Shown here: positions 16,194 through 26,447 of the stretch, one piece after another | Position numbering within the stretch: position 1 is the first letter of the stretch | Layout: each line of letters begins with the position of its first letter | DNA from: Labilibaculum sp. | GTDB taxonomy: Bacteria > Bacteroidota > Bacteroidia > Bacteroidales > Marinifilaceae | NCBI RefSeq assembly: GCF_963664555.1 | Contig: NZ_OY761461.1 | Span: 4,877,769 to 4,941,768 of the forward strand | DNA length: 64,000 nucleotides | Direction: 5' to 3' | Made by a program: the position numbers and the translations under genes | Notes under the pieces: generated by a model | What the model was told of the DNA's origin: nothing | What the model saw: the letters and a program-made list of their open reading frames with translations, nothing else | The model's database searches: none

Positions 16194-17636
16194 ATGAGCT
16201 CAACAAGTATCTTTAAAAAATTTCCAAAAACCTTCTGGGTTGCAAACACCATAGAACTATTCGAAAGATGGGCCTGGTATGGTTTTTTCATGCTTTTTGC
16301 AAATTACCTTACCGGATCAACTGACATCGGCGCACTAGGTTTATCTCAGGCAGAAAAAGGAACGATTATGGGAGTGGGAACAGGAATTCTGTATTTCCTT
16401 CCTGTAATTACAGGTGCAATAGCCGACAAATACGGATACAAGCTGGTTTTAGCTATTTCATTTGTTATTTACAGCACTGCATTTATAGCACTTCCTCTTT
16501 TTGACACATTTGCCGGAGTATTTGCCATGTACCTTTATTTAGCATTAGGTGCCGCACTTTTTAAACCTATTATTTCAGCGACGGTTGCAAAAACTACCAA
16601 CGAAGAAACCTCATCGATTGGCTTTGGAATTTTTTATATGATGGTTAATATTGGTGCATTTATTGGACCATTAGTTACTCTTGCTTACAAAGACAGTGGA
16701 TACACAACCGTTTTTTACATATCTGCCGGTATCATTTTAATCAATTTTATTCTGATATTATTTTACAAGGAGCCGGAGCGTGAAGTTAAAAATGAATCCA
16801 TTGGAGCCGCAATCGCTACTGTATTCAGCAATATTGGCAAAGCCCTCAGCGATGTTAAGTTTGTAATTTTCCTTCTTTTGGTTGCTGCATTTTGGAGTAT
16901 GTACTATCAATTATTCTTCACGTTGCCAGTATTTATTGCCCAATGGGTAGACACTTCAAGCGTCTATCACTTTTTCGAAAGCTTTATGCCTGCGGTAACC
17001 GAAACTTATGGAACTAACGGTCAAATGGACGCAGAATTCATCACGAATTTCGATGCCATGTTTATTATTATCTTCCAAATAATCATCTCTACAATTGTAA
17101 TGAGATGGAAACCTCTGCAGGCAATGATGGGCGGAATTCTTATCTGTACAATTGGAATGGGACTCACCCTGCTAACACAAAACGTTCTTTTTGTAATTCT
17201 TGCAATCTTCATCTTCTCGGTTGGGGAAATGGCCAGTTCTCCAAAAATTACCGAATACATTGGGCGAATAGCTCCTAAGGATAAAGTTGGACTTTATATG
17301 GGATGCTCATTTTTACCCGTATTTGCAGGTAGTACAATAGGTGGTGTTATCTCTGGAAATATTTATGGAAGCATGTCCGACAAAGTAACTTTAATGATTC
17401 GCGAAGTTACTGCAAGAGGACTGCAAATTCCTGAAATATCCAAGGATTTTAGTGCAACTGATTATTTCAACAAAGCCGGTGAACTTATGGGAATGGATCA
17501 AAACCAGCTCACTCAGTATCTTTGGAATACCTATAACCCTTCTAATATTTGGTATGTGATACTAGCCATCGGATTTTTCTCAGTTACTGCTCTCTATTTT
17601 TACGATAGATTACTACTGAACAAAAAAGCGCAATAA
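16194..17636 (+). CDS. POT/PTR2-type peptide MFS transporter
   Basis: About 12 hydrophobic helices over 480 residues. The helix-1 motif ELFERWAWYGF (residues 21-31) corresponds to the ExxER signature of proton-coupled oligopeptide transporters, and the segment GGVISGNIYG, characteristic of late helices in this family, is also seen. The predicted role is proton-driven di- or tripeptide uptake across the inner membrane. A long loop near residues 240-280 is an insertion of the Bacteroidota subgroup. The gene is closed by a terminator at 17679; the PAP2 gene is 26 bp upstream, but no functional link is claimed. Confidence 0.85.
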   Translation: MSSTSIFKKFPKTFWVANTIELFERWAWYGFFMLFANYLTGSTDIGALGLSQAEKGTIMGVGTGILYFLPVITGAIADKYGYKLVLAISFVIYSTAFIALPLFDTFAGVFAMYLYLALGAALFKPIISATVAKTTNEETSSIGFGIFYMMVNIGAFIGPLVTLAYKDSGYTTVFYISAGIILINFILILFYKEPEREVKNESIGAAIATVFSNIGKALSDVKFVIFLLLVAAFWSMYYQLFFTLPVFIAQWVDTSSVYHFFESFMPAVTETYGTNGQMDAEFITNFDAMFIIIFQIIISTIVMRWKPLQAMMGGILICTIGMGLTLLTQNVLFVILAIFIFSVGEMASSPKITEYIGRIAPKDKVGLYMGCSFLPVFAGSTIGGVISGNIYGSMSDKVTLMIREVTARGLQIPEISKDFSATDYFNKAGELMGMDQNQLTQYLWNTYNPSNIWYVILAIGFFSVTALYFYDRLLLNKKAQ

Positions 17637-17678
17637 ACTACAAGTAAGAACTCTATTAAAAGAGATTCTAAAATACGC

Positions 17679-17705
17679 AATCCCACTCCGGTGGGATTTT
17701 TTTGT
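17679..17705 (+). terminator. Terminator after the POT transporter
   Basis: Stem AATCCCAC / GTGGGATT, loop TCCG, then seven T. Confidence 0.9.
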
Positions 17706-17879
17706 CTTTTTCATCAAAACTATTGAGATTAATTAAGGTCTTCTGCATTATATTTTATAATTTGCAGGCGAAGTAAATCAACAAATAGAGTCACTTTTTG
17801 CTGATTTATTCGTACAGTAAAAACCACTCAACCATTTTATGCTACTCAACCAAATTAATAACATGTTAAGGCATATTAT

Positions 17880-19619
17880 ATGATAAGAACTCTACACGTA
17901 AAAATTTTATTTTTCCTCTCTGTTTTTGTTGCATTTGCACTTTCGGCAACAGCTCAGACCTCTATTGAAGAATACTACCAAAATGCTGCCGGAAAAACAG
18001 GTGATGAATTGAAGACTGCATTGCATTCGATTATTAGAAATCATATTGAACTGCCTTACACAACTAAGGATGCCGGTGACCAATACAATGTTTGGGAAGC
18101 TCTTAAAATAACGGATGAAGATCCAACTAATACAGACAATATTCTTCTAATTTATACTGGAAGAAGTGAAGTGAAAACAAGACAAGATGATGGAGTAAGT
18201 AATGATCCTGATTCATGGAACAGAGAACACATCTGGGCTAAATCGCATGGCGATTTTGGAACGGAGCGTGGGGCTGGAACCGACATTCACCACCTTAGGG
18301 CCTGCGACCGAAGTGTAAATACTGATCGAAGCAATAAGTTTTTTGACAATGGCGGAACGGTTCATTCCGAAGCTGCAGAATGCAAGTTTGATGGAGACTC
18401 ATGGGAACCACGCGATGCTGTAAAAGGCGATATTGCCAGAATGATATTGTACATGGCAGTTTGTTACGAAGGCGAAAATGGTGATCCTGATTTGGAAATG
18501 ACCAACGACATGACCTACAGTATGGTTAATTACTCAGCTCCTTTCTTTGGTAAACTATCCACCTTATTAGTCTGGAATACACAGGATCCGGTTGACGAAG
18601 CCGAAAAAGCAAGAAACGAAAAGGTTTATACGATTCAGGGCAACAGAAATCCTTTTATTGATTATCCCGAATGGGCTGACGAAATCTGGCCACCCGATAC
18701 CGAGAGTCCTGCTATCACTGAATTATCTCCTGTCAATAATTCTATTGGTGTTTCTTTAACCGCAAATCTTATTATCAAATTCAACGAAGATATAAAAGAA
18801 GGAACAGGCAGTGTTACCATCAAAAGATACAATGACGAAACAACTTTTGAAACACTAACAATTCCAAGTGCCAGATTAACTTATTCAGGCAATCAGCTAT
18901 TAATAAACTCCGAAGCCAAATACGAAGAAGGAGTTAGATACTATGTCGTTATTGATAACGGCGTAGTAACCGATGCTTCCTCGAATGCTTTTGATGGGAT
19001 TTCAGACAAAACGATATGGAATTTCACAGCAACCTACACCCCTCCTGTAATTACCGAATTCACACCGGCTGATAAGAGTGAAAATATTCCAATAAGCACC
19101 AATTTAAAAATTACATTTGATAAAGAGGTACAAGCTGGAAATGGTTCAATTCGCATCCTTACCAATGGAAGTGAAACAGCAATTGCAGCTTCCGACGCTT
19201 TGGTAACCTATAACGGCACACAAGTTAGTATTGATTTATCAGATGATCTGGAAACAGGAACCGAATACTACATTAACATTGATAATAATGCATTTGTAAG
19301 TGCTCAGGATATAGCTTTTGCTGGCATTAGCACCCCTACAGACTGGTCTTTTACTACAGAAAATCCTACCGGAATTGATGACGTATATACTGATGGAATT
19401 CCATCTTTTTACCCTAACCCTGCTGTGAACGAAATTCGACTGACTAACATGAAGGATGTGGAATCGATGTATATCTCGAACTTAACCGGGCGAAATATCA
19501 TGGAAATAAAATCACCTGATACACGAATCTCGATTAGTAAATTGCCAAAAGGAATGTATTTTGTGACCTTTATTTCATCAGATGGGCAAAGAACAACTAA
19601 GAAATTAATGAAGCGCTAA
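17880..19619 (+). CDS. Secreted endonuclease I (NucM/EndA family) with two Ig-like domains and T9SS tail
   Basis: Signal peptide about residues 1-26 (FVAFALSATAQ). The nuclease domain (~28-270) has the beta-beta-alpha-metal core: WNREHIWAKSHGDFG (His117 region), GAGTDIHHLRA and NTDRSNKFFDNGG. Two SbsA/Big_5-type Ig-like domains follow (about 280-385 and 390-490), each opening with ITE and having an LIIKFNEDI or LKITFDKEV strand. The C-terminal ~75 residues (FYPNPAVNEIRLTNM ... KGMYFVTF) are a type A T9SS sorting domain, so the enzyme is expected on the cell surface or outside. The probable job is degradation of extracellular nucleic acid. It faces the TonB/lipoprotein operon convergently. Confidence 0.92.
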   Translation: MIRTLHVKILFFLSVFVAFALSATAQTSIEEYYQNAAGKTGDELKTALHSIIRNHIELPYTTKDAGDQYNVWEALKITDEDPTNTDNILLIYTGRSEVKTRQDDGVSNDPDSWNREHIWAKSHGDFGTERGAGTDIHHLRACDRSVNTDRSNKFFDNGGTVHSEAAECKFDGDSWEPRDAVKGDIARMILYMAVCYEGENGDPDLEMTNDMTYSMVNYSAPFFGKLSTLLVWNTQDPVDEAEKARNEKVYTIQGNRNPFIDYPEWADEIWPPDTESPAITELSPVNNSIGVSLTANLIIKFNEDIKEGTGSVTIKRYNDETTFETLTIPSARLTYSGNQLLINSEAKYEEGVRYYVVIDNGVVTDASSNAFDGISDKTIWNFTATYTPPVITEFTPADKSENIPISTNLKITFDKEVQAGNGSIRILTNGSETAIAASDALVTYNGTQVSIDLSDDLETGTEYYINIDNNAFVSAQDIAFAGISTPTDWSFTTENPTGIDDVYTDGIPSFYPNPAVNEIRLTNMKDVESMYISNLTGRNIMEIKSPDTRISISKLPKGMYFVTFISSDGQRTTKKLMKR

Positions 19620-19640
19620 AACTTCATGTAAACAAATATA

Positions 19641-19679
19641 AATGGCTGTTTCCTTTTCGGATGCAGCCATTTTTTTTAC
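19641..19679 (+). terminator. Terminator after the secreted nuclease gene
   Basis: Stem AATGGCTG / CAGCCATT followed by eight T. Confidence 0.85.
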
Positions 19680-19920
19680 TTCATATATTATCTCTTTTTC
19701 TAATCGACACGTCACAACATAAAAAGCCATTTTGCATTAAGAAAAAGACTGATAATCCCTAAGCTAAGAAAGATTTTAACAATTTTTAATGATAACTGAA
19801 CAGTAGGGCTTCCATCATAAAACCATCTATATAAAGCTGAAACACAGCCAAAACAATCAATTTACAACACGGATATCAAAGTTAATCCTCAAATATATCT
19901 GCAAATCAAAACTGTTAAAA

Positions 19921-19956
19921 CAAAAAAAGCCCGAATCCATAAGGATTCGGGCTTTC
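19921..19956 (-). terminator. Terminator of the TonB receptor/lipoprotein operon
   Basis: A perfect 13-bp stem AAAGCCCGAATCC / GGATTCGGGCTTT with loop ATAA; the A run at 19922-19928 supplies the U tail on the minus strand. Confidence 0.9.
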
Positions 19957-19973
19957 TACAATATTCTTTTCTA

Positions 19974-21200
19974 CTAAATATCCTCAACAGCTTCAAGTAT
20001 CACTGTTTTTTCATTTACACTACCACTATAATATTTATAAGTAACAGAATAAACCTGACCTACAGCAACTTCAAAATTATTTTTAATAATCTTAGCTATT
20101 TTTTCAAGAACAACCGCTTCTTCTTCATCGAAGTTACCATACTGACTGTTACCAACAAAAGCATAATCTTCATAAACCAATGTGAAAGTCACAGTTGGCG
20201 TTTTATCCGACTCCACAAATTTGATTGGAGGAACAAACAACCATGTTTTGTCTTTAAAAGCAACCAATGAAGATGCTTCAACAGTACTTTGATAAGCAAC
20301 CCACACACCATCGGTTAAAGTATATTCTACAGCTTTCGTTTCAGTCACACCACCACCGGCATAATATTTGTAAACTGGTGTAATTTTATTTCCTTCTAAA
20401 GCAAAAGGAAATTTGAAACTAAGGAAATTTGGTAAATAATCAGCAGGCACAATTGAACTTGAAAAGTTATTGTATTTGCCAGGTTGATTAGAACCTGTTC
20501 CCATTGCATCGTAATCTTCGGTAGTCAGTTCATAAATCATTACATCACCTGGAATAGCCGGAGCAACTTTATCAGATTTAGTCCAAACAGAACCATCAAA
20601 AGCCCAAAATTCAGTAACCATAGAAGTTGATGAACCATTGTAATATTTGTAAGTTACAGCTAGCTCATAACCATCAGCAGCATCAGGATATTTAGCCAAT
20701 AAAAAGTTAGGTAAATAATCAGAAGCTTTTACTGTAGCATCAAAATTATTGTATTTACCAGGCTCCCCAGTTGCAGTTCCCATACTATCATAATCTGCTG
20801 TAGTTAGAGTATAAGAATCTATAGCTGCCAATACCTCAAGGTAATCAAGGTATTCTCCAACATAAGACAAACTACCTCTGTAAAAATTATAATTTATGGT
20901 ATATTCAGAACCGGCCTCACCATAGACCTTCATATTTGTTAATACTTCAGGTAAATTATCTGCAGCAGTTGCCGAACTCGAAAAATTCATGTGACCGCTA
21001 ACACTAGAGTTGCTGGATAATGCATAGTCAGCATCAGTCAAAGTATATCCTGTTTCAAGCAATACTTTATCTGAGAAAAATTTCGCATCAGCTACAGCAT
21101 CAGCATTAGCTTCGTCTACTTCTTTGTAAGCATCTTCCATTGGGTCACAAGACGTGAATACCAAAGCAAGGAAAGAAGCCATATATAATAATTTTTTCAT
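19974..21200 (-). CDS. Lipoprotein with four internal repeats, partner of the TonB receptor
   Basis: Start set at ATG 21200 (MKKLLYMASFLALVFTSCD), a lipoprotein signal with lipobox FTSC; an in-frame ATG at 21224 would add eight residues. The mature protein contains four copies of a 60-85 residue unit. The two central copies share the pattern LTTxDYDxMG, PGKYNNF, DYLPNFL, then VYKYYxG or VTYKYYNG; the first and last are more diverged (LTDADYALS with YNFYRG, and LVYEDYAFVG with TYKYYSG). No known family was recognised. It starts 32 bp after the TonB receptor stop, in the SusD-like position, but is not SusD-like; it may be a surface ligand-binding protein. Confidence 0.82.
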   Translation of the reverse strand: MKKLLYMASFLALVFTSCDPMEDAYKEVDEANADAVADAKFFSDKVLLETGYTLTDADYALSSNSSVSGHMNFSSSATAADNLPEVLTNMKVYGEAGSEYTINYNFYRGSLSYVGEYLDYLEVLAAIDSYTLTTADYDSMGTATGEPGKYNNFDATVKASDYLPNFLLAKYPDAADGYELAVTYKYYNGSSTSMVTEFWAFDGSVWTKSDKVAPAIPGDVMIYELTTEDYDAMGTGSNQPGKYNNFSSSIVPADYLPNFLSFKFPFALEGNKITPVYKYYAGGGVTETKAVEYTLTDGVWVAYQSTVEASSLVAFKDKTWLFVPPIKFVESDKTPTVTFTLVYEDYAFVGNSQYGNFDEEEAVVLEKIAKIIKNNFEVAVGQVYSVTYKYYSGSVNEKTVILEAVEDI

Positions 21201-21232
21201 CTTTCTATTTTTTTTATTATACAAAAGTCTGA

Positions 21233-23782
21233 TTAAAACTTAATTTTAAGACCTGTTGACCAAGTTCTTCCAAATCCGTAATACACTAAAGCTTCGTTAG
21301 TTGTATGTGTTAAACCATCGGTAGCTTTAGAAACATACTCAGTATCAAACAAATTGTAAACATTTGTATTTAGACTTGCATTTAAACCTGCGATCTGGAA
21401 CTTGTAACGGAATCCTACATCAACAAGCCCTGCTTCTGGCATTTCCCATGAATCACCACTAGTTGCAAGGTCAGTTCTCTTGGTAGCATCAAAATCAGCA
21501 TAATGATTACCATAGTAGGTATAATCAACACTTAAATTTAATTTAGGAAGAACTTCATAATCAATAGAAGCAGAACCTGATAATTGAGCTGAGTTGCCAA
21601 CATGCACATCTTTTAAGTATGCTGTAAATTCACCTATTTTCTCTTGATTATCATTAAAAACAGCTGCATTTACGTCATCTTGGTAAACCCAATCGCCAAC
21701 AGATATCATTCCGCGAACAGTTAATTTCTTAGATGGCTTATACTCTCCCTCTACCTCGATACCTTGGTGAAGTTGATTCAATCCTGAAATATTAACAATT
21801 GTACCACTTAAATTTTTAACAAGACCTCTGTCTTTCCAATTGGTACGATACAATGTAACATTTGCAGTAAAATTAGGTGAAGTGTAACCATAACCTATTT
21901 CTGTAGTAATGATTTTTTCATACTTCACATCCCCGTTCACTTCATTGGTATTGTTCAAGAATACATTTGACATGTATGGTGTTCTTTGAACATATCCACC
22001 ATTTACAAATACATTGTGAATAGAATTGATTTTATAATTAAAACCAGCTTTCACATTCCATGGCAGGAAATCCTCCCAATCTGACTTCTGATTTCCTGGC
22101 TTATATAAGAAATAATCTGTACGTCTGTATGCTTTTCGTGAAACCGCTGCAGATATAAATGCTGAATAATCATCAGTTACATATTCTGTTTGTCCGAAAA
22201 GTCCTGTGTACAATGCTTCACCATCGTTATAATAATTGATCTTATCATCAGCCTTTAACCATGTATTTGCATCACGGTTTATGTTTTTAGAGTTAAGGAA
22301 GAATGATCCACCAAGTAAATCATGAATTTCATTGTAATGCTCTCCCTTGTAGTAACGGGCATCTAAACCTGCAGTAAAAGTAAACTGCTTGTATTCATGT
22401 GTTAATGTAGACAGCAAACCGTACCAGGAATGATTATTTACTGAATTAGCAATAACCGCTTGAGAACCTTCAGCTGTTGATGCGGCATTAATCGCGGCAA
22501 CACCTTCGAAATCCAATAAACCATCAGGTGTTCTCATAGTAACGTCATAGTCTTCTCCTGTACTATAATTTACACCTAATAATTTAGCTTGATTTCCATA
22601 AACACGACGTCCGCCACCAGAACCTACTGATGCATAAAATGAAGTGGTTAATGATGTTTTATCATCCATAGTCCAATAATGGTTCAATTGTGCCTGAGGT
22701 TTGTGGTAATAGTTGTAACCATAAGCACCACCATATATTTTTCCTTCACGCATTCCATAATCTGAATTGTATTTAAATTCATCTTTATGATCGCGATATT
22801 GCTGAATTGTGTGCTTGTTTCCACGCTGATTGTGCCATTGTGGTGCACCGGTAATCATGAAAGACAGAGTATGTTTTTCATTAATCACTTTAGAAATATT
22901 AGCAAAATAGGACCAGGCATCATAATCTGTTCCTTTAACATATCCATTACCATAAGAATGAGAACCTAAAATAGAAACTGCCCATCCATTATCTAACAAT
23001 CCTGTTGATAAAGAAATCAATTGTTTTCTCATACCATCATTTCCTATGCTGCTTCTAACAACTCCACCTTTTTTAGCATCTGTAGATTTAGTAAGAATAT
23101 TAATAGTACCTCCAACAGAAGAAAGACCTAATTTAGACGCTCCCAAACCACGCTGAACCTGCATAGTACGGGTAACATCTGATAATCCAGCCCAATTTGA
23201 CCAGTAAACTTTACCTGATTCCATATCATTAACAGGGATACCATTAATTAATACTCCCACATTATTCGAGTCAAAACCACGAATATATACTGAAGCATCA
23301 CCAAATCCACCTCCTTCTTTCGAAGTATATACAGATGGTGTAGACTTTAAAATTTCAGGAAATTCCTGAGATCCCAATTTATTCTCTATTATATCCGAAG
23401 AAATAGTAGATACCGAAATTGGTGTTTGACGATCTGTTACAATAGAAGCCATAACACTAACTTCTTTCAAACCAACAGCGTCAGATTCTAACTTAATAGT
23501 TCCTAGATCCTGAGCACCCTTTAATGCAATTTCTTTATCAAGAAATCCTACAAAACTTACAACAAGTTTTGAAGCTCCTTTTGGCAATTCAAGAGTAAAA
23601 GAACCATCAAAACCCGAAACGGTACCGGAAGTTGTTCCGGCAACAACAATAGAAGCACCCGGCAAACTTTCGTTGGTACTACCATCCACGACTACACCTT
23701 TTACGGTGGTTTGAGCAATAGCTGCAATGGACAGCATCATGATTGCTGCCATTGTCAAAATACTTCTCATAGCATTTTTCAT
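21233..23782 (-). CDS. TonB-dependent receptor with carboxypeptidase-regulatory-like N-terminal domain
   Basis: Start set at ATG 23782 (MKNAMRSILTMAAIMMLS), giving 849 residues; the frame runs to 23860 without a fitting signal. After the signal peptide comes a CarboxypepD_reg-like domain (about 24-105, TVKGVVVDGSTNESLPGAS, GTVSGFDGSFTLELPKG), a plug domain (about 120-225, ending near QVQRGLGASKLGLSSVGGTI), and a ~600-residue barrel ending GLKIKF. Such receptors import large or scarce ligands using TonB-ExbBD energy. Its partner is a repeat lipoprotein rather than SusD, and a secreted nuclease lies nearby, so nucleic-acid breakdown products are one possible ligand; this is an inference. Confidence 0.93.
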   Translation of the reverse strand: MKNAMRSILTMAAIMMLSIAAIAQTTVKGVVVDGSTNESLPGASIVVAGTTSGTVSGFDGSFTLELPKGASKLVVSFVGFLDKEIALKGAQDLGTIKLESDAVGLKEVSVMASIVTDRQTPISVSTISSDIIENKLGSQEFPEILKSTPSVYTSKEGGGFGDASVYIRGFDSNNVGVLINGIPVNDMESGKVYWSNWAGLSDVTRTMQVQRGLGASKLGLSSVGGTINILTKSTDAKKGGVVRSSIGNDGMRKQLISLSTGLLDNGWAVSILGSHSYGNGYVKGTDYDAWSYFANISKVINEKHTLSFMITGAPQWHNQRGNKHTIQQYRDHKDEFKYNSDYGMREGKIYGGAYGYNYYHKPQAQLNHYWTMDDKTSLTTSFYASVGSGGGRRVYGNQAKLLGVNYSTGEDYDVTMRTPDGLLDFEGVAAINAASTAEGSQAVIANSVNNHSWYGLLSTLTHEYKQFTFTAGLDARYYKGEHYNEIHDLLGGSFFLNSKNINRDANTWLKADDKINYYNDGEALYTGLFGQTEYVTDDYSAFISAAVSRKAYRRTDYFLYKPGNQKSDWEDFLPWNVKAGFNYKINSIHNVFVNGGYVQRTPYMSNVFLNNTNEVNGDVKYEKIITTEIGYGYTSPNFTANVTLYRTNWKDRGLVKNLSGTIVNISGLNQLHQGIEVEGEYKPSKKLTVRGMISVGDWVYQDDVNAAVFNDNQEKIGEFTAYLKDVHVGNSAQLSGSASIDYEVLPKLNLSVDYTYYGNHYADFDATKRTDLATSGDSWEMPEAGLVDVGFRYKFQIAGLNASLNTNVYNLFDTEYVSKATDGLTHTTNEALVYYGFGRTWSTGLKIKF

Positions 23783-24539
23783 AAAACAATTTGTTAGGTT
23801 AGTAATTGTGTGGCAATGTCGCCACAAAATCATCTCACATTTCCTGGAGAAAAGGATCACAAAAATGGTTGCTTTTTAACTATTTAACAAAAAATCGACT
23901 GACTAATTTCAACCGTTCATCTTCATTTTTTAGCGTTTCATCGAAAAAGTTCATTTCAATACTGAAACAGGGACAGTTTTTCAATCAATCACACAAAAAA
24001 AGAACAAGAGTTTTAACCAAATAGGTCTGTCAAAAAATGGATACGGAAGGTAATATTTTTCTTTCGAAATCCATAATTACAAAATCAACCAAAACCTTAG
24101 TTTAAAACTTGTTTCAACATCTTAATAAAAAAGTTATTATTTAAAGTTTAGAATATACAAGGATTGTAAAGTTTCTGCAGCGATACTTCGCTTGCTACTT
24201 ATTTCTATTCTAAATTAGATAATTACTAAAATATCATTGACGACACAAAGAAACAATTTCATATGCATCGGACTGTTAATTTAACATTAAAAAAAAGGAA
24301 AGAAATAAACTAACAACTAAAATCAAATTAAATGTGCCTGAGAAGAAAATTTTCAAAAATAAAGTGTACTTTTGCAGCCGCATTTTGAGCACCGCAATCG
24401 ATTCACTCACAACAATTTCAAAGAGTGTCATGAATAGATGAATGTTCAATTCGACGAATACAATAAAAAGAAAGAGAACACAGTATCCCATTTCATTAGC
24501 TTTCAGCGGATATTTTTTCTCAAATTAATAAAATACAAG
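23783..24539. other. Large intergenic region between the TonB receptor and typA
   Basis: About 750 bp, strongly AT-rich, carrying the divergent promoters of the TonB operon and typA. Short frames here (for example 23806-24024 and 24276-24491) lack family features and are treated as noise. No RNA gene was recognised. Confidence 0.55.
24367..24374 (+). promoter_or_regulatory. -7 box of the probable typA promoter
   Basis: TACTTTTG followed by GC is the form most often seen before strong Bacteroidota genes (compare 32394). The leader to the typA ATG would be about 160 nt. No good -33 TTG was found. Confidence 0.45.
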
Positions 24540-26336
24540 ATGAGGAAATTGAGAAACATTGCGATTATCGCCCACGTTGACCACGGCAAAACCACTTTGG
24601 TTGACAAAATGATAATGCATAGCAACATTTTTAGAAAAAATGAGAACCCAGGTGATTTAATCCTTGATAATAACGACCTGGAAAGAGAGAGAGGGATCAC
24701 CATCTTGTCGAAGAACGTTTCTCTTGAATACAATGGTGTAAAGATTAATATCATAGACACTCCCGGTCACTCGGATTTTGGTGGAGAAGTTGAGCGTGTT
24801 TTAAATATGGCTGACGGAGTATTACTACTTGTAGACGCTTTTGAAGGAACCATGCCTCAAACCCGTTTTGTACTGCAGAAAGCTTTAGCTCTAGGTCTTA
24901 AACCTGTTGTAGTTGTTAATAAAGTTGACAAACCAAACTGCAGACCGGAAGAAGTTCAGGAGCAGGTTTTCGAATTGATGTTTAATTTGGAGGCTACTGA
25001 AGAGCAATTGGATTTCCCAACTATCTATGGTTCTGCCAAACAAGGCTGGATGTCGAAGGACTGGCAAAAACCAACAACCGATATTACAGCAATTTTAGAT
25101 GCGGTAATCGAGTTCATCCCTGAGCCAAAAACCATTAACGGTACGCCACAAATGCTTATCACATCCCTTGACTACTCGGCTTACGTTGGACGTATTGCCG
25201 TAGGACGTGTTCACCGGGGAGAGATTCGTGAAGGAATGGATGTTAGTTTAGTTAAACCTGATGGAAGCATCAAAAAACAACGAATTAAAGAACTACACAT
25301 CTTTACTGGCCTGGGTAAAGAAAGAGTTCAATCTGTTGCCTCAGGAGAAATATGCGCTTTAGTAGGTATTGAGGGTTTTGATATTGGAGATTCTATTTGC
25401 AGCATCGAAAACCCAGAACCTCTAAAACCAATTGCCATTGATGAGCCTACAATGAGTATGCTATTTACCATCAATAATTCTCCGTTTTATGGAAAAGATG
25501 GTAAATTCGTTACTTCCCGTCACTTAATTGACCGACTAAACAAAGAGTTGGAAAAGAATTTAGCTCTTAGAGTTGAAAAAACTGATTCTGCTGACTCATA
25601 TATTGTATACGGACGTGGTGTTCTTCACTTGTCTGTACTGATCGAAACAATGCGTCGTGAAGGATACGAGATTCAAGTTGGTCAACCACAGGTTATCATT
25701 AAAGAAATTGGTGGCGAAAAATGTGAGCCAGTTGAATTTTTGTTTATTGATCTTCCGGAAGATGTTTCAGGAAAAGCAATTGAAATCGTAACTCAGCGTA
25801 AAGGAGAAATGCTGACTATGGAACGTAAGGCTGATCGTATTCACCTTGAATTCCATATCCCATCAAGAGGTATTATTGGTTTAAGAAATCAACTGTTGAC
25901 GGCTACTGCCGGCGAAGCGGTAATCTCTCATCGTTTTCTGGAATACCAGCCACACAAAGGGAATATTCCAGGACGTATTAACGGATCGTTGATTGCTATG
26001 GAAACCGGATTAACTTTTGCTTATGCTTTAAATAAACTACAAGACCGAGGTACATTTTTCGTTGCCCCAACGGTAGAAATTTATGAAGGCCAGGTAATTG
26101 GAGAGAACAATCGTGCCGGTGACTTGGTTATTAACGTAACTAAAACGAAGAAACTAACCAACATGCGTACTTCTGGTACTGATGATAAGGTGAGATTATC
26201 ACCTCCGATCACTCATTCACTTGAAGAAGCATTGGAGTACATCCAAGGCGACGAGTATGTTGAGGTTACTCCCAACTCGATCCGCTTAAGAAAAATACTT
26301 CTTAAAGAAACCGATCGTAAAAGATCAGGCAAATAA
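24540..26336 (+). CDS. typA: Ribosome-associated GTPase TypA/BipA
   Basis: Start set at ATG 24540 (MRKLRNIAIIAHVDHGKTT); the frame extends upstream to 24438 without homology. G1 is AHVDHGKTT, the switch region RERGITILSK, G3 DTPGHSDFGGEVERV, and G4 NKVDKP. EF-G-like domains II, III and V follow and the unique C-terminal domain ends with EYVEVTPNSIRLRK. At 598 residues it is a typical TypA. It is a translational GTPase that supports 50S assembly and growth at low temperature or stress. Monocistronic with a strong terminator. Confidence 0.96.
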   Translation: MRKLRNIAIIAHVDHGKTTLVDKMIMHSNIFRKNENPGDLILDNNDLERERGITILSKNVSLEYNGVKINIIDTPGHSDFGGEVERVLNMADGVLLLVDAFEGTMPQTRFVLQKALALGLKPVVVVNKVDKPNCRPEEVQEQVFELMFNLEATEEQLDFPTIYGSAKQGWMSKDWQKPTTDITAILDAVIEFIPEPKTINGTPQMLITSLDYSAYVGRIAVGRVHRGEIREGMDVSLVKPDGSIKKQRIKELHIFTGLGKERVQSVASGEICALVGIEGFDIGDSICSIENPEPLKPIAIDEPTMSMLFTINNSPFYGKDGKFVTSRHLIDRLNKELEKNLALRVEKTDSADSYIVYGRGVLHLSVLIETMRREGYEIQVGQPQVIIKEIGGEKCEPVEFLFIDLPEDVSGKAIEIVTQRKGEMLTMERKADRIHLEFHIPSRGIIGLRNQLLTATAGEAVISHRFLEYQPHKGNIPGRINGSLIAMETGLTFAYALNKLQDRGTFFVAPTVEIYEGQVIGENNRAGDLVINVTKTKKLTNMRTSGTDDKVRLSPPITHSLEEALEYIQGDEYVEVTPNSIRLRKILLKETDRKRSGK

Positions 26337-26376
26337 ACTTTGAATTTCACCTGAAATTTAAAAGAGCAATATTTTA

Positions 26377-26412
26377 AAAAGAGCGGTTTTCCAGTAAGAA
26401 AACCGCTCTTTT
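26377..26412. terminator. Bidirectional terminator between typA and the ferredoxin gene
   Basis: A perfect 14-bp stem AAAAGAGCGGTTTT / AAAACCGCTCTTTT between convergent genes. Confidence 0.92.
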
Positions 26413-26447
26413 CACATTATAAATACCATTTTCCCCTGCTAATTCCA

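Larger units (their letters stand above)
19620..19973. other. Intergenic region between two convergent units
   Basis: About 350 bp bounded by the terminators at 19641 (plus) and 19921 (minus). The middle ~240 bp is AT-rich and shows no ORF, repeat or promoter that I can support. Confidence 0.6.

Noticed and set aside
19974..21200. SusD-like protein paired with the TonB receptor
   Set aside because: The lipoprotein is in the right place, but has four beta-type repeats and no SusD/TPR-helix pattern.
23806..24024. 72-codon plus-strand ORF before typA
   Set aside because: AT-rich, without a recognisable family, in the promoter region of the TonB operon.
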